7,720 bases of DNA from Brevibacillus sp. Lineage in GTDB: Bacteria; Bacillota; Bacilli; Brevibacillales; Brevibacillaceae. Below are positions 1-5,914 of the stretch, piece after piece. The notes under the pieces are model-generated. The model saw only the letters and a program-made list of their open reading frames with translations. It made no database searches and was not told the origin of the DNA. The DNA is taken from assembly GCA_029240815.1 (NCBI GenBank), contig JARDZO010000263.1, positions 1-7,720 of the forward strand. Direction: 5' to 3'. Every line of letters starts with the position of its first letter. The stretch's first letter is position 1. The position numbers were made by a program, and so were the translations under genes.

Positions 1-665
1 TGGGAGAAGCCGTATTTGGTGCAGGGAAAGGCGTCAGTCACATGACGTTTATCCCTATCGGAACAGGGATCGGCATGGGAAACATCATCGATGGGCAGCT
101 ATTGCGCGGAGCGTTTGGCATTTCCGGAGAACTCGGTCACATTACCGTTCCAGGCAACACATCCCTTTGCAACTGTGGAAAGGTCGGCTGCATAGAGACA
201 GTAGCATCGGCTGCAGGCATCGTCCGTTTGGCGAAAGAACGGTTGCAGCGAGCCGTGGATGAAATTCCTGAGGAAGCACAAATGCTGCCTCTTGTGCAAA
301 TGGCAGGTGGGGATTGGGATAGATTGTCCGCGCAGGATGTTGCTGTCGCTGTCCTCAAAGGCGACCCCATCGCGGCAGAGACGTGGAAGGAAGTATGCGA
401 AATAACCGGTTGGGCGGTCTCGTTGATCATCAATCTGTTTAATCCTCAGATGGTGGTCATCGGCGGTGGCGTTTCCGAAGCAGGGGATCTGCTTCTCGAT
501 CCGGTTCGGCGAAGTGTCGAACGGCATGTAATGAAAGCGTGTCATGAAAATACCAGGATTGTTCGCGCATCGCTGGGTCCAGATGCTGGAATGTTGGGGG
601 CGGGAGCGCTTGCCTTGCGAGCGGACATCTGGAGTGGGGAAAGTGTGGCTCGGTTGGTTGAATAA
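1..665 (+). CDS. ROK-family sugar kinase, glucokinase-like (5' end outside window)
   Basis: The reading frame is open from base 3 and ends at TAA 663-665, so about 220 C-terminal residues are present. ROK kinases are normally near 300-320 aa, so roughly the first 100 residues, with the first phosphate-binding loop, lie upstream. What is visible fits the family: a GTGIG nucleotide-binding loop (about bases 60-74), the ExGH motif (E and H at bases 129-140), and the ROK zinc signature CNCGKVGCIE (bases 168-197). A glycine-rich VIGGGVSEAG segment near base 460 matches the usual C-terminal nucleotide-binding region. The likely reaction is ATP-dependent phosphorylation of glucose or a related hexose in the cytoplasm. 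Some ROK proteins are repressors with an N-terminal winged helix; that part cannot be seen, so NagC/XylR-type regulation is not formally excluded, although the ETVASAAGIVRLAKE stretch resembles glucokinases. Confidence 0.9.
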   Translation, partial: GEAVFGAGKGVSHMTFIPIGTGIGMGNIIDGQLLRGAFGISGELGHITVPGNTSLCNCGKVGCIETVASAAGIVRLAKERLQRAVDEIPEEAQMLPLVQMAGGDWDRLSAQDVAVAVLKGDPIAAETWKEVCEITGWAVSLIINLFNPQMVVIGGGVSEAGDLLLDPVRRSVERHVMKACHENTRIVRASLGPDAGMLGAGALALRADIWSGESVARLVE

Positions 666-686
666 TCGTGTGCAGAATCAAATGGG

Positions 687-717
687 ATAGACGTGTGCTG
701 ATCAAGCAGGCGTCTAT
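687..717 (+). terminator. candidate hairpin terminator after ROK kinase
   Basis: ATAGACG (687-693) pairs with CGTCTAT (711-717). Inside this, TGCT (696-699) can pair with AGCA (705-708) around the loop GATCA, with a two-base mismatch between the stems. A short weak T-rich tail (TTTATCG) follows. The position, about 20 bases after the kinase stop codon, fits a terminator, but the U-tract is poor. Confidence 0.5.
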
Positions 718-770
718 TTATCGTAATCGACGTTTTCCAAATAACCCTGTCCTAACCGTTTTCGTAATTG

Positions 771-776
771 TATGAT
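771..776 (+). promoter_or_regulatory. weak candidate -10 box for cupin/serine hydrolase unit
   Basis: TATGAT lies 55 bases before the cupin start and is a good -10 match. I find no convincing -35 at 15-19 bases upstream, so this is only a candidate. The unit needs some promoter in 718-830, because a hairpin follows the previous gene. Confidence 0.25.
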
Positions 777-830
777 AAAGGGGATAAAGGCAGATGTGCT
801 GATACCAATCGAAAGGAAGGGATGACAACC

Positions 831-1190
831 ATGGATAAAGTAAATCTCGCAGAAAAATTCTCGAAGTTTGATGAATGCTGGAGCCCGAAGATCGTAGGAA
901 CAGTCAATGATTCACATATCAAGGTGGTAAAGCTGCAGGGGGAGTTCGTCTGGCATCATCATGAAGAGGAAGATGAGTTGTTCCTAGTCATCGAAGGCAG
1001 ATTGCAAATGCAATTTCGCGACCGGGAAGTCTGGGTAGAGGAAGGCGAGTTTATCATCGTTCCGAAAGGTGTGGAGCATCGTCCCGTAGCGCCAGAGGTA
1101 TGCCATGTCGTGCTGATGGAACCGACGAGTACGCTGAATACCGGAAATGTAACAAATGAAAGAACAGTAGCAGAGCTGGAGCAGATCTGA
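831..1190 (+). CDS. small single-domain cupin protein
   Basis: A 119-aa protein with one cupin beta-barrel. Motif 1 is at residues 37-56: WHHHEEEDELF, with H42, H44 and E49 in the metal-ligand positions, then IEG. Motif 2 is at 73-86: GEFIIVPKGVEHRP, with H84 as the last ligand. All four usual ligands are present, so it probably binds a divalent metal (inference). ATG 831 was chosen because AAAGGAAGG (812-820) lies about 10 bases upstream; ATG 822 sits directly on that site, and a longer GTG/ATG extension to 768 has no ribosome binding site. This family is often annotated only as cupin domain-containing protein, with no known substrate. The gene ends 23 bases before the serine hydrolase, so the two are probably cotranscribed. 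Confidence 0.9.
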   Translation: MDKVNLAEKFSKFDECWSPKIVGTVNDSHIKVVKLQGEFVWHHHEEEDELFLVIEGRLQMQFRDREVWVEEGEFIIVPKGVEHRPVAPEVCHVVLMEPTSTLNTGNVTNERTVAELEQI

Positions 1191-1213
1191 TGCCAGGGAG
1201 GATCTACAAATAG

Positions 1214-2011
1214 ATGGAGCAATTACGGCAAAAACTGTCTGACTTGCTAGCAAAAGCACGAGGAAACTGGGGAGTCGTGGTGGAAGATTTGGACCACGGA
1301 ACACGATTCGAGCATCACGCAGAGGAATCCTTTATCGCAGAGAGTGTCATCAAAGTTCCGATCATGGTAGCTGTGTATGCAGCAGAGGATCGGGGACAGT
1401 TTTCCATGGATGATCGTCTCGCCTTGCGCAAAGAAGATCTCGTCAAAGGTTCTGGACTACTGCATACGTTGTCCCCGGGACTGAAGCTGACTATCAGGGA
1501 GCTGGTTACCTTGATGATCATTCAAAGCGACAACACGGCGACGAACGTCTTGATTGATCTGGTCGGAAAAGAGAGAATTGATCAGACTATGTATGGGCTC
1601 GGCATGCAGCAGAGCAAATATTCCCGCAAGCTCATGATTTACCCTGTGGATATTTCGAAAAACAACACAATCACAGCTGGCGACGTGTCTCGGATGCTTG
1701 GCAGATTGGCAACAGGTAAATTCCTCTCGCATCGGGCCTGCGCGGAAATGATCGCGATCATGAAAAAGCAGCAGGTGCGAAACGGCTTACCTTCCTTGCT
1801 CCCGGCACCTGAGGGCGAGGCAGACTGGGAAATGGCCTGTAAGTCTGGCTGGGACACAGGAAGACAGCATGATGTAGGAGTCTTGTACGTGGGAGAACGC
1901 AGTCTATCCATCGTGGCGCTCTCGCAGGATGTACGAGCAAAAGAGGCTCTGGACATTCTCGGCCAATTGGGAAAAGAAGTGTATGAATATGCAAAAGGTA
2001 GCCCTCGATGA
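1214..2011 (+). CDS. class A beta-lactamase-related serine hydrolase, no signal peptide
   Basis: A 265-aa protein of the beta-lactamase/transpeptidase fold (beta-lactamase2 type). The three active-site motifs are in order and well spaced: S44-V-I-K47 (SxxK, nucleophile and general base), S105-D-N107 (SDN loop), and K210-S-G212 (KTG-type triad on strand B3). The start is fixed by an in-frame TAG at 1211-1213, directly before the ATG; AGGGAGGA (1195-1202) is the ribosome binding site. No hydrophobic signal peptide precedes the domain, unlike secreted beta-lactamases. The omega-loop ExxLN motif carrying the deacylating glutamate is not recognisable; the equivalent stretch reads YSRKLMIYPVD (136-146). 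The protein may therefore be a cytoplasmic esterase or amidase-like hydrolase, or a slow acylating enzyme, not a resistance enzyme (inference). It sits downstream of the cupin in the same probable transcript and ends inside its own terminator stem-loop. Confidence 0.88.
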   Translation: MEQLRQKLSDLLAKARGNWGVVVEDLDHGTRFEHHAEESFIAESVIKVPIMVAVYAAEDRGQFSMDDRLALRKEDLVKGSGLLHTLSPGLKLTIRELVTLMIIQSDNTATNVLIDLVGKERIDQTMYGLGMQQSKYSRKLMIYPVDISKNNTITAGDVSRMLGRLATGKFLSHRACAEMIAIMKKQQVRNGLPSLLPAPEGEADWEMACKSGWDTGRQHDVGVLYVGERSLSIVALSQDVRAKEALDILGQLGKEVYEYAKGSPR

Positions 2012-2030
2012 TAGGGGCTACCTTTTTTGT
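1993..2030. terminator. strong, probably bidirectional intrinsic terminator
   Basis: A 12-bp stem, AAAAGGTAGCCC (1993-2004) with GGGCTACCTTTT (2015-2026), and a 10-base loop, runs on into six T in total (2023-2028). It overlaps the last codons and stop of the serine hydrolase. Read on the minus strand, the same stem is followed by TTTT and lies directly after the stop of the convergent Fur-like gene (2038), so it probably ends both transcripts. Confidence 0.9.
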
Positions 2031-2037
2031 CCTTTCC

Positions 2038-2337
2038 TTACATAACCTCTCTTAGATCAAGCGTGTCAGCCGTAACGAGGCAAGCAAATTGATTAGGAGC
2101 ATCGTGGTGTACCTGCTCTTCGAGAACGCCCAGCTTTACGAAAAAGCGCAAGGAAGTGTAAACAGTAGAAAGGGTAATATTTGGCATGTCAGCCTTGAGT
2201 GCGTGATAGACGTCTTTGGCGGTGGTGGCGGTCAGTGTATGCAGCATGTAGAGCAGGACTGCTCTTCGTTGAATGGTCAAACGTTTGCCCAGATGCTTTA
2301 CCTGCTGTGTGAAACTCAAGTTATGGTGTTCCAACAC
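2038..2337 (-). CDS. short Fur-family winged-helix regulator lacking the metal-binding domain
   Basis: A 99-aa protein matching the N-terminal DNA-binding half of Fur/PerR/Zur proteins. It shows LTIQRRAVLLYMLH (20-33), TAKDVYHALK (39-48), then the recognition helix and wing ITLSTVYTSLRFFVKLGVLEE (54-74, broken here as ITLSTVYTSLRF plus FVKLGVLEE). Full-length relatives are about 140-150 aa. Here the chain stops after only about 25 further residues, without the HHH cluster or CxxC pairs that bind iron, manganese or zinc and drive dimerisation. The terminator follows at once and no continuation is visible in other frames, so this is not a simple frameshift. The start is GTG at 2337, with GAAGGTG a few bases upstream; the adjacent TTG at 2334 is also possible. 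A promoter with an overlapping palindrome suggests autoregulation. It could be a functional small regulator or a decaying gene. Confidence 0.8.
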   Translation of the reverse strand: MLEHHNLSFTQQVKHLGKRLTIQRRAVLLYMLHTLTATTAKDVYHALKADMPNITLSTVYTSLRFFVKLGVLEEQVHHDAPNQFACLVTADTLDLREVM

Positions 2338-2355
2338 AGGTCACCTTCTTTTTTA

Positions 2356-2384
2356 AAATAATTATTATTTGATTATTATTATCG
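2356..2384. promoter_or_regulatory. two abutting 7-1-7 Fur/PerR-type palindromes (probable operator)
   Basis: AAATAAT-T-ATTATTT (2356-2370) is a perfect 7-1-7 inverted repeat. TGATTAT-T-ATTATCG (2370-2384) matches the Fur-family consensus TGATAAT-N-ATTATCA at 12 of 14 defined positions. Their centres are 14 bp apart. The right-hand box covers the -10 element of the Fur-like gene, which suits autorepression. The tract is very AT-rich, so some of the symmetry could be chance. Confidence 0.6.
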
Positions 2385-2406
2385 TATTTATCTTGATTGG
2401 CGTCAA
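2378..2406 (-). promoter_or_regulatory. sigma-A promoter for the Fur-like gene
   Basis: On the minus strand TTGACG (2406-2401) is followed, after exactly 17 bases, by GATAAT (2383-2378). Each hexamer differs from consensus by one base, and spacing is optimal. Transcription would start about 30-35 bases before the GTG start codon. Confidence 0.75.
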
Positions 2407-2539
2407 TCCTTTATTTGGCCCCTATTAGGGTTCTTTTAATTTTGATAATTTAAAAAAGAGAAATGCACTCATGGTTTAGTAAAAGAAGCGCATGTTTCGC
2501 AATGATTGGTAAATCTTACGTAAAGGACGGGGAATCGCG

Positions 2540-3517
2540 ATGAACGTAGCCAAAGGAAAAATGAAGTGGATTGGCCTGTCTTGTGGACTCGTTTTGCTTT
2601 TTGCTTGTGCGCAATGGATGGGAATCGGTAAGACAAAGGCGACCTCAAATTCATTCCGCTTTGTGGTTATGGGCGACACTAGAGGCAGCTCAGACAGCGT
2701 CAATGAGAAGACCCTTCGAAAGCTGTTGAAAAATGTAAAAGAACTGAGTCCCCAGCCCAGCTTTCTTTTAGTTACCGGAGATATGGTTCAAGGCGGTTCT
2801 GATCTGACGAAGGAACTGGATGAATGGAAGGACATCGTGGATGACTACTATCCCCTGTCAATGTATTATCCGGCGATGGGCAATCATGAGGACGATCCAG
2901 CGGTATTCAGCAAGGCGTTTCCGCATTTGCCAAACGAGCAAGTCAAAGGCTATGGCCGCACAGCGTACAGCTTTGATTATGGCAGTGCGCGTTTTATTAC
3001 TTTGAACACAGACCACGAAGATAAAGACGGCAATTACGTGGTGGATGAACAGCAGAGTGCATGGCTGAAGCAGCAGCTTTCGGTACCGGGGAAAGACCAT
3101 ACCTTCGTGATGTTCCACGTACCTGCCTACCCGGTGGGAGGTCACTATGGTCGATCTCTGGATGGAAACAAACCCGAACGCGATGCCTTTTGGCACATTC
3201 TGGACGAGCACAATGTGACGGCTGCCTTTGTTGGGCACGAACACAATTACAACAGACGACTGGTCAACAGTGACTTTGACGCGAACGGCTATCATTTTAC
3301 TCATGACATTTTTCAACTGACGCTGGGGGCGGCTGGTTCTCCTTACAGCAAAGTGGTCGAAGACAAGAAAAACGTGGTGAAAGGCCCAAAGGTCACTTCT
3401 CATTACATGACGGTCGATGTGGACGGGAAGAAAGCGGTATGCAATGTTTATGACAAAGACGATAATCTGCTCGATTCGTTTACGGTGGACAAGGGGAGTG
3501 CCGGGCTCACTGGATAG
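2540..3517 (+). CDS. exported calcineurin-like metallophosphoesterase
   Basis: A 325-aa protein of the binuclear-metal phosphoesterase superfamily. A basic N-terminus and hydrophobic segment (residues 9-29) form an export signal; C23 in LLFAC could serve as a poor lipobox, otherwise it is a signal peptide or anchor. All superfamily motifs are present in order: GDTRG (45-49, with T in place of the usual H), GDMVQGG (80-86), GNHED (114-118), FHVP with H193, and GHEHNYNR (232-239). The first-motif GDTRG is seen in the purple-acid-phosphatase/PhoD-like outer-envelope type (family recollection). The expected activity is hydrolysis of a phosphomono- or diester outside the membrane, with Fe/Mn/Zn-type metals; the substrate is unknown. 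Ribosome binding site AAAGGACGGGG (2522-2532). It is the first gene of five closely spaced genes and has a degenerate paralogue three genes downstream. Confidence 0.93.
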   Translation: MNVAKGKMKWIGLSCGLVLLFACAQWMGIGKTKATSNSFRFVVMGDTRGSSDSVNEKTLRKLLKNVKELSPQPSFLLVTGDMVQGGSDLTKELDEWKDIVDDYYPLSMYYPAMGNHEDDPAVFSKAFPHLPNEQVKGYGRTAYSFDYGSARFITLNTDHEDKDGNYVVDEQQSAWLKQQLSVPGKDHTFVMFHVPAYPVGGHYGRSLDGNKPERDAFWHILDEHNVTAAFVGHEHNYNRRLVNSDFDANGYHFTHDIFQLTLGAAGSPYSKVVEDKKNVVKGPKVTSHYMTVDVDGKKAVCNVYDKDDNLLDSFTVDKGSAGLTG

Positions 3518-3556
3518 TCGCCTTTTCGAAATCGAGTCACCGATGAGGTGGAAAGG

Positions 3557-4105
3557 ATGAAAAGGCTGTTCCGCACACGTGATCTGGCGGTTACGCAAGC
3601 ATGCGTGACCGCTTTTTTATTTTTACTGATCCCTTTGTTTCACTTGCTGGATACAGGCGTTTTTTGGCTGCAAGGCTTGCTGCATGGCTTGGCAGCGACA
3701 ATGACAGTCATGATGGGCGGCTGGACCTTCCACGTTGCTTTCATGAGATTGGGAAAGGGCAAAGCAGGGAGCGTGGAGCTAGAGCGACTCTTGTGGTTGA
3801 CGAATCTGCTTGTCTTGCTGGCCATTGTTTCCGGCAATTGGCTGTACATGGGGTATCGGTCGCCCGATGGCCCACAGTCATGGCTGCTTGCCCATACGCC
3901 TGCTGCCCACAACATTGTGATGGAATGGAAAGAATTCGTTTCCCTCTTTCCGTTGCCGCTGGGAGTGGTGGCTGGATTCATACTGCGCCGTTTTGGAAAC
4001 AACAAGGAAATAGGGCAGGTTGTCCTCTTGCTGATCGCTTTGTTCTGGCTGTGCCTGATGATCGGAATGGTAACGGGAGTCGGATTGATTACACTGCATC
4101 CGTAA
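3557..4105 (+). CDS. five-helix integral membrane protein of unknown function
   Basis: 182 aa with about five predicted transmembrane helices by eye: residues 13-31, 41-62, 78-98, 128-146 and 154-178. ATG 3557 is preceded by GAGGTGG (3545-3551) at good spacing; a GTG at 3548 in the same frame overlaps that site and is less likely. Several histidines sit in or next to helices (H29, H43, H59, H113, H118), together with charged residues E123, K125 and E126 near the membrane. Helix-borne histidines can ligate haem or metal, as in some b-type cytochromes, but I see no recognised family signature, so this is only a hint. The gene starts 39 bases after the phosphoesterase and ends 20 bases before the next membrane gene, so the three are almost certainly cotranscribed. 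Confidence 0.85.
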   Translation: MKRLFRTRDLAVTQACVTAFLFLLIPLFHLLDTGVFWLQGLLHGLAATMTVMMGGWTFHVAFMRLGKGKAGSVELERLLWLTNLLVLLAIVSGNWLYMGYRSPDGPQSWLLAHTPAAHNIVMEWKEFVSLFPLPLGVVAGFILRRFGNNKEIGQVVLLLIALFWLCLMIGMVTGVGLITLHP

Positions 4106-4125
4106 TCGGAATAGGGAGTGTAGGC

Positions 4126-4497
4126 ATGGAAAAGAAAGCACCCAAGAGTGGAGAAGTGGCAGCTGCGCTGGGAGGACTGTGGCTCGGATTGGCGGGGGTC
4201 GTCGGCAGCCATCTATGGAGCACCGCTGATCCGGCAGGAAGTAAACCCATTCTTCTCAAGCTGGGAATTTGGATACCAGGCTGGTGGGGGATCGGTCCCT
4301 TTTCCGGAAAAGAGACTGTCGGACTGCTGATATGGCTTAGCGGATGGCTGGTTCTGCATTTCTCGCTCCGGCGTCGGGACGTGTCCGTTCGCCCGACTGT
4401 CACGATGTTTTTAATTGGATTTGGGATCGTCCTCATCCTGGTATGGCCTCCCGTCTATCATGCTTTGTTGGGTTGGCCCCCGGGCTTGCCGGAATAA
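4126..4497 (+). CDS. small three-helix membrane protein of unknown function
   Basis: 123 aa. A short basic start (MEKKAPKSGE) is followed by three hydrophobic segments near residues 11-31, 63-82 and 90-112, with a Trp/Gly/Pro-rich loop between the first two (IWIPGWWGIGPF) and an RRR cluster after the second helix, which by the positive-inside rule would be cytoplasmic. ATG 4126 has AGGGAGTG (4112-4119) upstream. The frame stays open far upstream, but that part lies over the preceding membrane gene and is not expected to be translated. I do not recognise a family. Position between the five-helix protein and the pseudo-phosphoesterase suggests a membrane subunit working with them (inference). 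Confidence 0.8.
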   Translation: MEKKAPKSGEVAAALGGLWLGLAGVVGSHLWSTADPAGSKPILLKLGIWIPGWWGIGPFSGKETVGLLIWLSGWLVLHFSLRRRDVSVRPTVTMFLIGFGIVLILVWPPVYHALLGWPPGLPE

Positions 4498-4516
4498 GAA
4501 AGGAGCTTTTTGCAGC

Positions 4517-5899
4517 ATGAGCTTTTTGAACCGCTATCCGCTTTGGATCGGAAGTTTGGTTGTCTTGATCGTGATGGCCAGCTCGTTATTCTGGACGCGA
4601 ATCCCGCAAGAAGGCTATGCCGCGACTACCGACTCCGACGTTGACACGTTTCATTTCGGGTACATAACAGAAAAGAGTCAAATCCCCGACCAGCTCGACT
4701 GGCTAGCAGAGCGCCAAGGCAAGGCTATATTTGCATTGCCAGATCACCTTTACGCTCCTGATCCAGTAAAGCCGCTCCCTTTTGTTTATCCAGTCTATGA
4801 TCGTGCAAAAAGCGCTGACCTGTTTGATCGGACGTATGGGTATCTCCCGGCAGAGTCCGTTCCTGGGCTTGGGCGTACCGTATACCACGTCGATTACGGA
4901 AATGCCCGCATTCTGTTTTTGCGCTCTGACGTACTGGTACAGCGTCAGATATCCTGGTTGCAGCAACAGATGAGAATAAACGCCAAGCCGCACAAGGTAG
5001 TTTTACTGAATGAGGAGCCTTTGCCAGAACAAGAGAAACTATGGAATGCGCTGCGTGAAGTCGGAGTAGAGCTGGTGATCGTGGGAGAAGACGTGTATGC
5101 GCTAGACGCTGCGATCGTGCAAGAACCATCTGATTTTGCCCCGAGCCCGCATGAAGGGTATGGGCGTTGGACTCCAGGATTATCGATTGAGCAGCCCCAT
5201 TTGCTGATGCTGGACTATACAAATAGAGGAATGGCTGTAAAAGCCGTGACACTAGAGGAGCGAGTGCTCGACCAGATGGAGTTGATCCCTAAAGATCCTG
5301 TATCGATGAGAAGCCAAGAGTGGGTCACCGTGGGAATTCAGCAAAAATGGAAGTATCATCGCGCTGATCCTGGCATCAAAGCAGTCATCCCGGAAGGTTT
5401 TGATGTGACAGGGGAAAATCCCATCACGAGCTCGTTTCATTTGCCGGCAGATGATTGGCGCAGCCCAGCGTATCTCGATGCGGATTGGAAATCAGGGAAT
5501 GCACCGTTTGGCTATACCAACCGGCTGGGGGAGGAGCGCAAGCTGAACACGAGACTCAAGGCCGATCCGGAGTCCCCGACGTATTACTTTCGGCGAGCAT
5601 TTACGTTGGTGGACGAGCCAAAGGACATGAGAGACCTCCTCGTGAGACTCTCCTACGAAGATGGTTTGATCGTGTATCTAAACGGCGAGGAAGTCTTTCG
5701 GGATGGAATCCGCACGGGATTGATTTTGCCTTCTTCACTGGCCATGACGAATCAGGCGGTGTGGTATCGAACCGTTTCCTTGCAAAATCACATCGACAAG
5801 CTGCGTGTCGGCCGCAACACGTTGGCGGTAGAAGTGCACCGCAGCCATCCTGGGTCGCCGAATTTCCTGTTTGATTTGAGCCTGTCGTATCTCAAGTGA
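4517..5899 (+). CDS. membrane-anchored pseudo-metallophosphoesterase with C-terminal beta-sandwich domain
   Basis: 460 aa. Residues 9-26 form a single N-terminal hydrophobic anchor or signal. Residues about 43-260 align by eye with the phosphoesterase encoded at 2540-3517: GLGRTVYHVDYGNARILFL (117-135) against GYGRTAYSFDYGSARFITL, SWLQQQ against AWLKQQ, and LWNALREVGVELVIVG (175-190) against FWHILDEHNVTAAFVG. Every metal motif is changed: GYITE for GDTRG, YPVYDR for the GNHED region, NEEP for FHVP, and GEDVYAL for GHEHNYN. It is therefore probably catalytically inactive. Residues about 270-460 form a beta-rich module of the galactose-binding-like type often attached to secreted enzymes (DADWKSGNAPFGY, YYFRRAF, YEDGLIVYLNGEEVFR, NTLAVEVH). 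ATG 4517 has AAAGGAG (4499-4505) upstream; an earlier in-frame ATG at 4415 would overlap the previous gene. Likely role: a structural, regulatory or ligand-binding partner at the cell surface. Confidence 0.85.
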   Translation: MSFLNRYPLWIGSLVVLIVMASSLFWTRIPQEGYAATTDSDVDTFHFGYITEKSQIPDQLDWLAERQGKAIFALPDHLYAPDPVKPLPFVYPVYDRAKSADLFDRTYGYLPAESVPGLGRTVYHVDYGNARILFLRSDVLVQRQISWLQQQMRINAKPHKVVLLNEEPLPEQEKLWNALREVGVELVIVGEDVYALDAAIVQEPSDFAPSPHEGYGRWTPGLSIEQPHLLMLDYTNRGMAVKAVTLEERVLDQMELIPKDPVSMRSQEWVTVGIQQKWKYHRADPGIKAVIPEGFDVTGENPITSSFHLPADDWRSPAYLDADWKSGNAPFGYTNRLGEERKLNTRLKADPESPTYYFRRAFTLVDEPKDMRDLLVRLSYEDGLIVYLNGEEVFRDGIRTGLILPSSLAMTNQAVWYRTVSLQNHIDKLRVGRNTLAVEVHRSHPGSPNFLFDLSLSYLK

Positions 5900-5914
5900 T
5901 CGGAGGATTCGTCT

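Noticed and set aside
2089..2361. 90-aa plus-strand open frame across the Fur-like gene
   Set aside because: It is the complement of a clear winged-helix coding frame and runs into the promoter region.
2419..2431. Small palindrome CCCTA-T-TAGGG as an operator for the surface operon
   Set aside because: Only 5 bp per arm and isolated. I cannot tell it from chance, and no clear plus-strand promoter lies beside it.
2858..3598. 246-aa open frame on the minus strand
   Set aside because: It is antisense to the phosphoesterase, whose catalytic motifs are unmistakable. Composition is that of a shadow frame and it matches no family I know.
3601..4125. Open frame running upstream of the three-helix membrane protein, giving a possible 298-aa protein
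   Set aside because: It lies in another frame of the five-helix membrane gene, has no ribosome binding site, and reads as low-hydrophobicity Arg/Cys-rich shadow sequence. The ATG at 4126 with AGGGAGTG is the better start.
4415..4516. Longer N-terminus for the pseudo-phosphoesterase from ATG 4415
   Set aside because: It overlaps the preceding gene by over 80 bases and lacks a ribosome binding site. ATG 4517 has AAAGGAG and directly precedes a normal anchor segment.
4725..5252. 175-aa minus-strand open frame
   Set aside because: Antisense to the pseudo-phosphoesterase, no ribosome binding site, shadow-like Ser/Arg/Leu composition.
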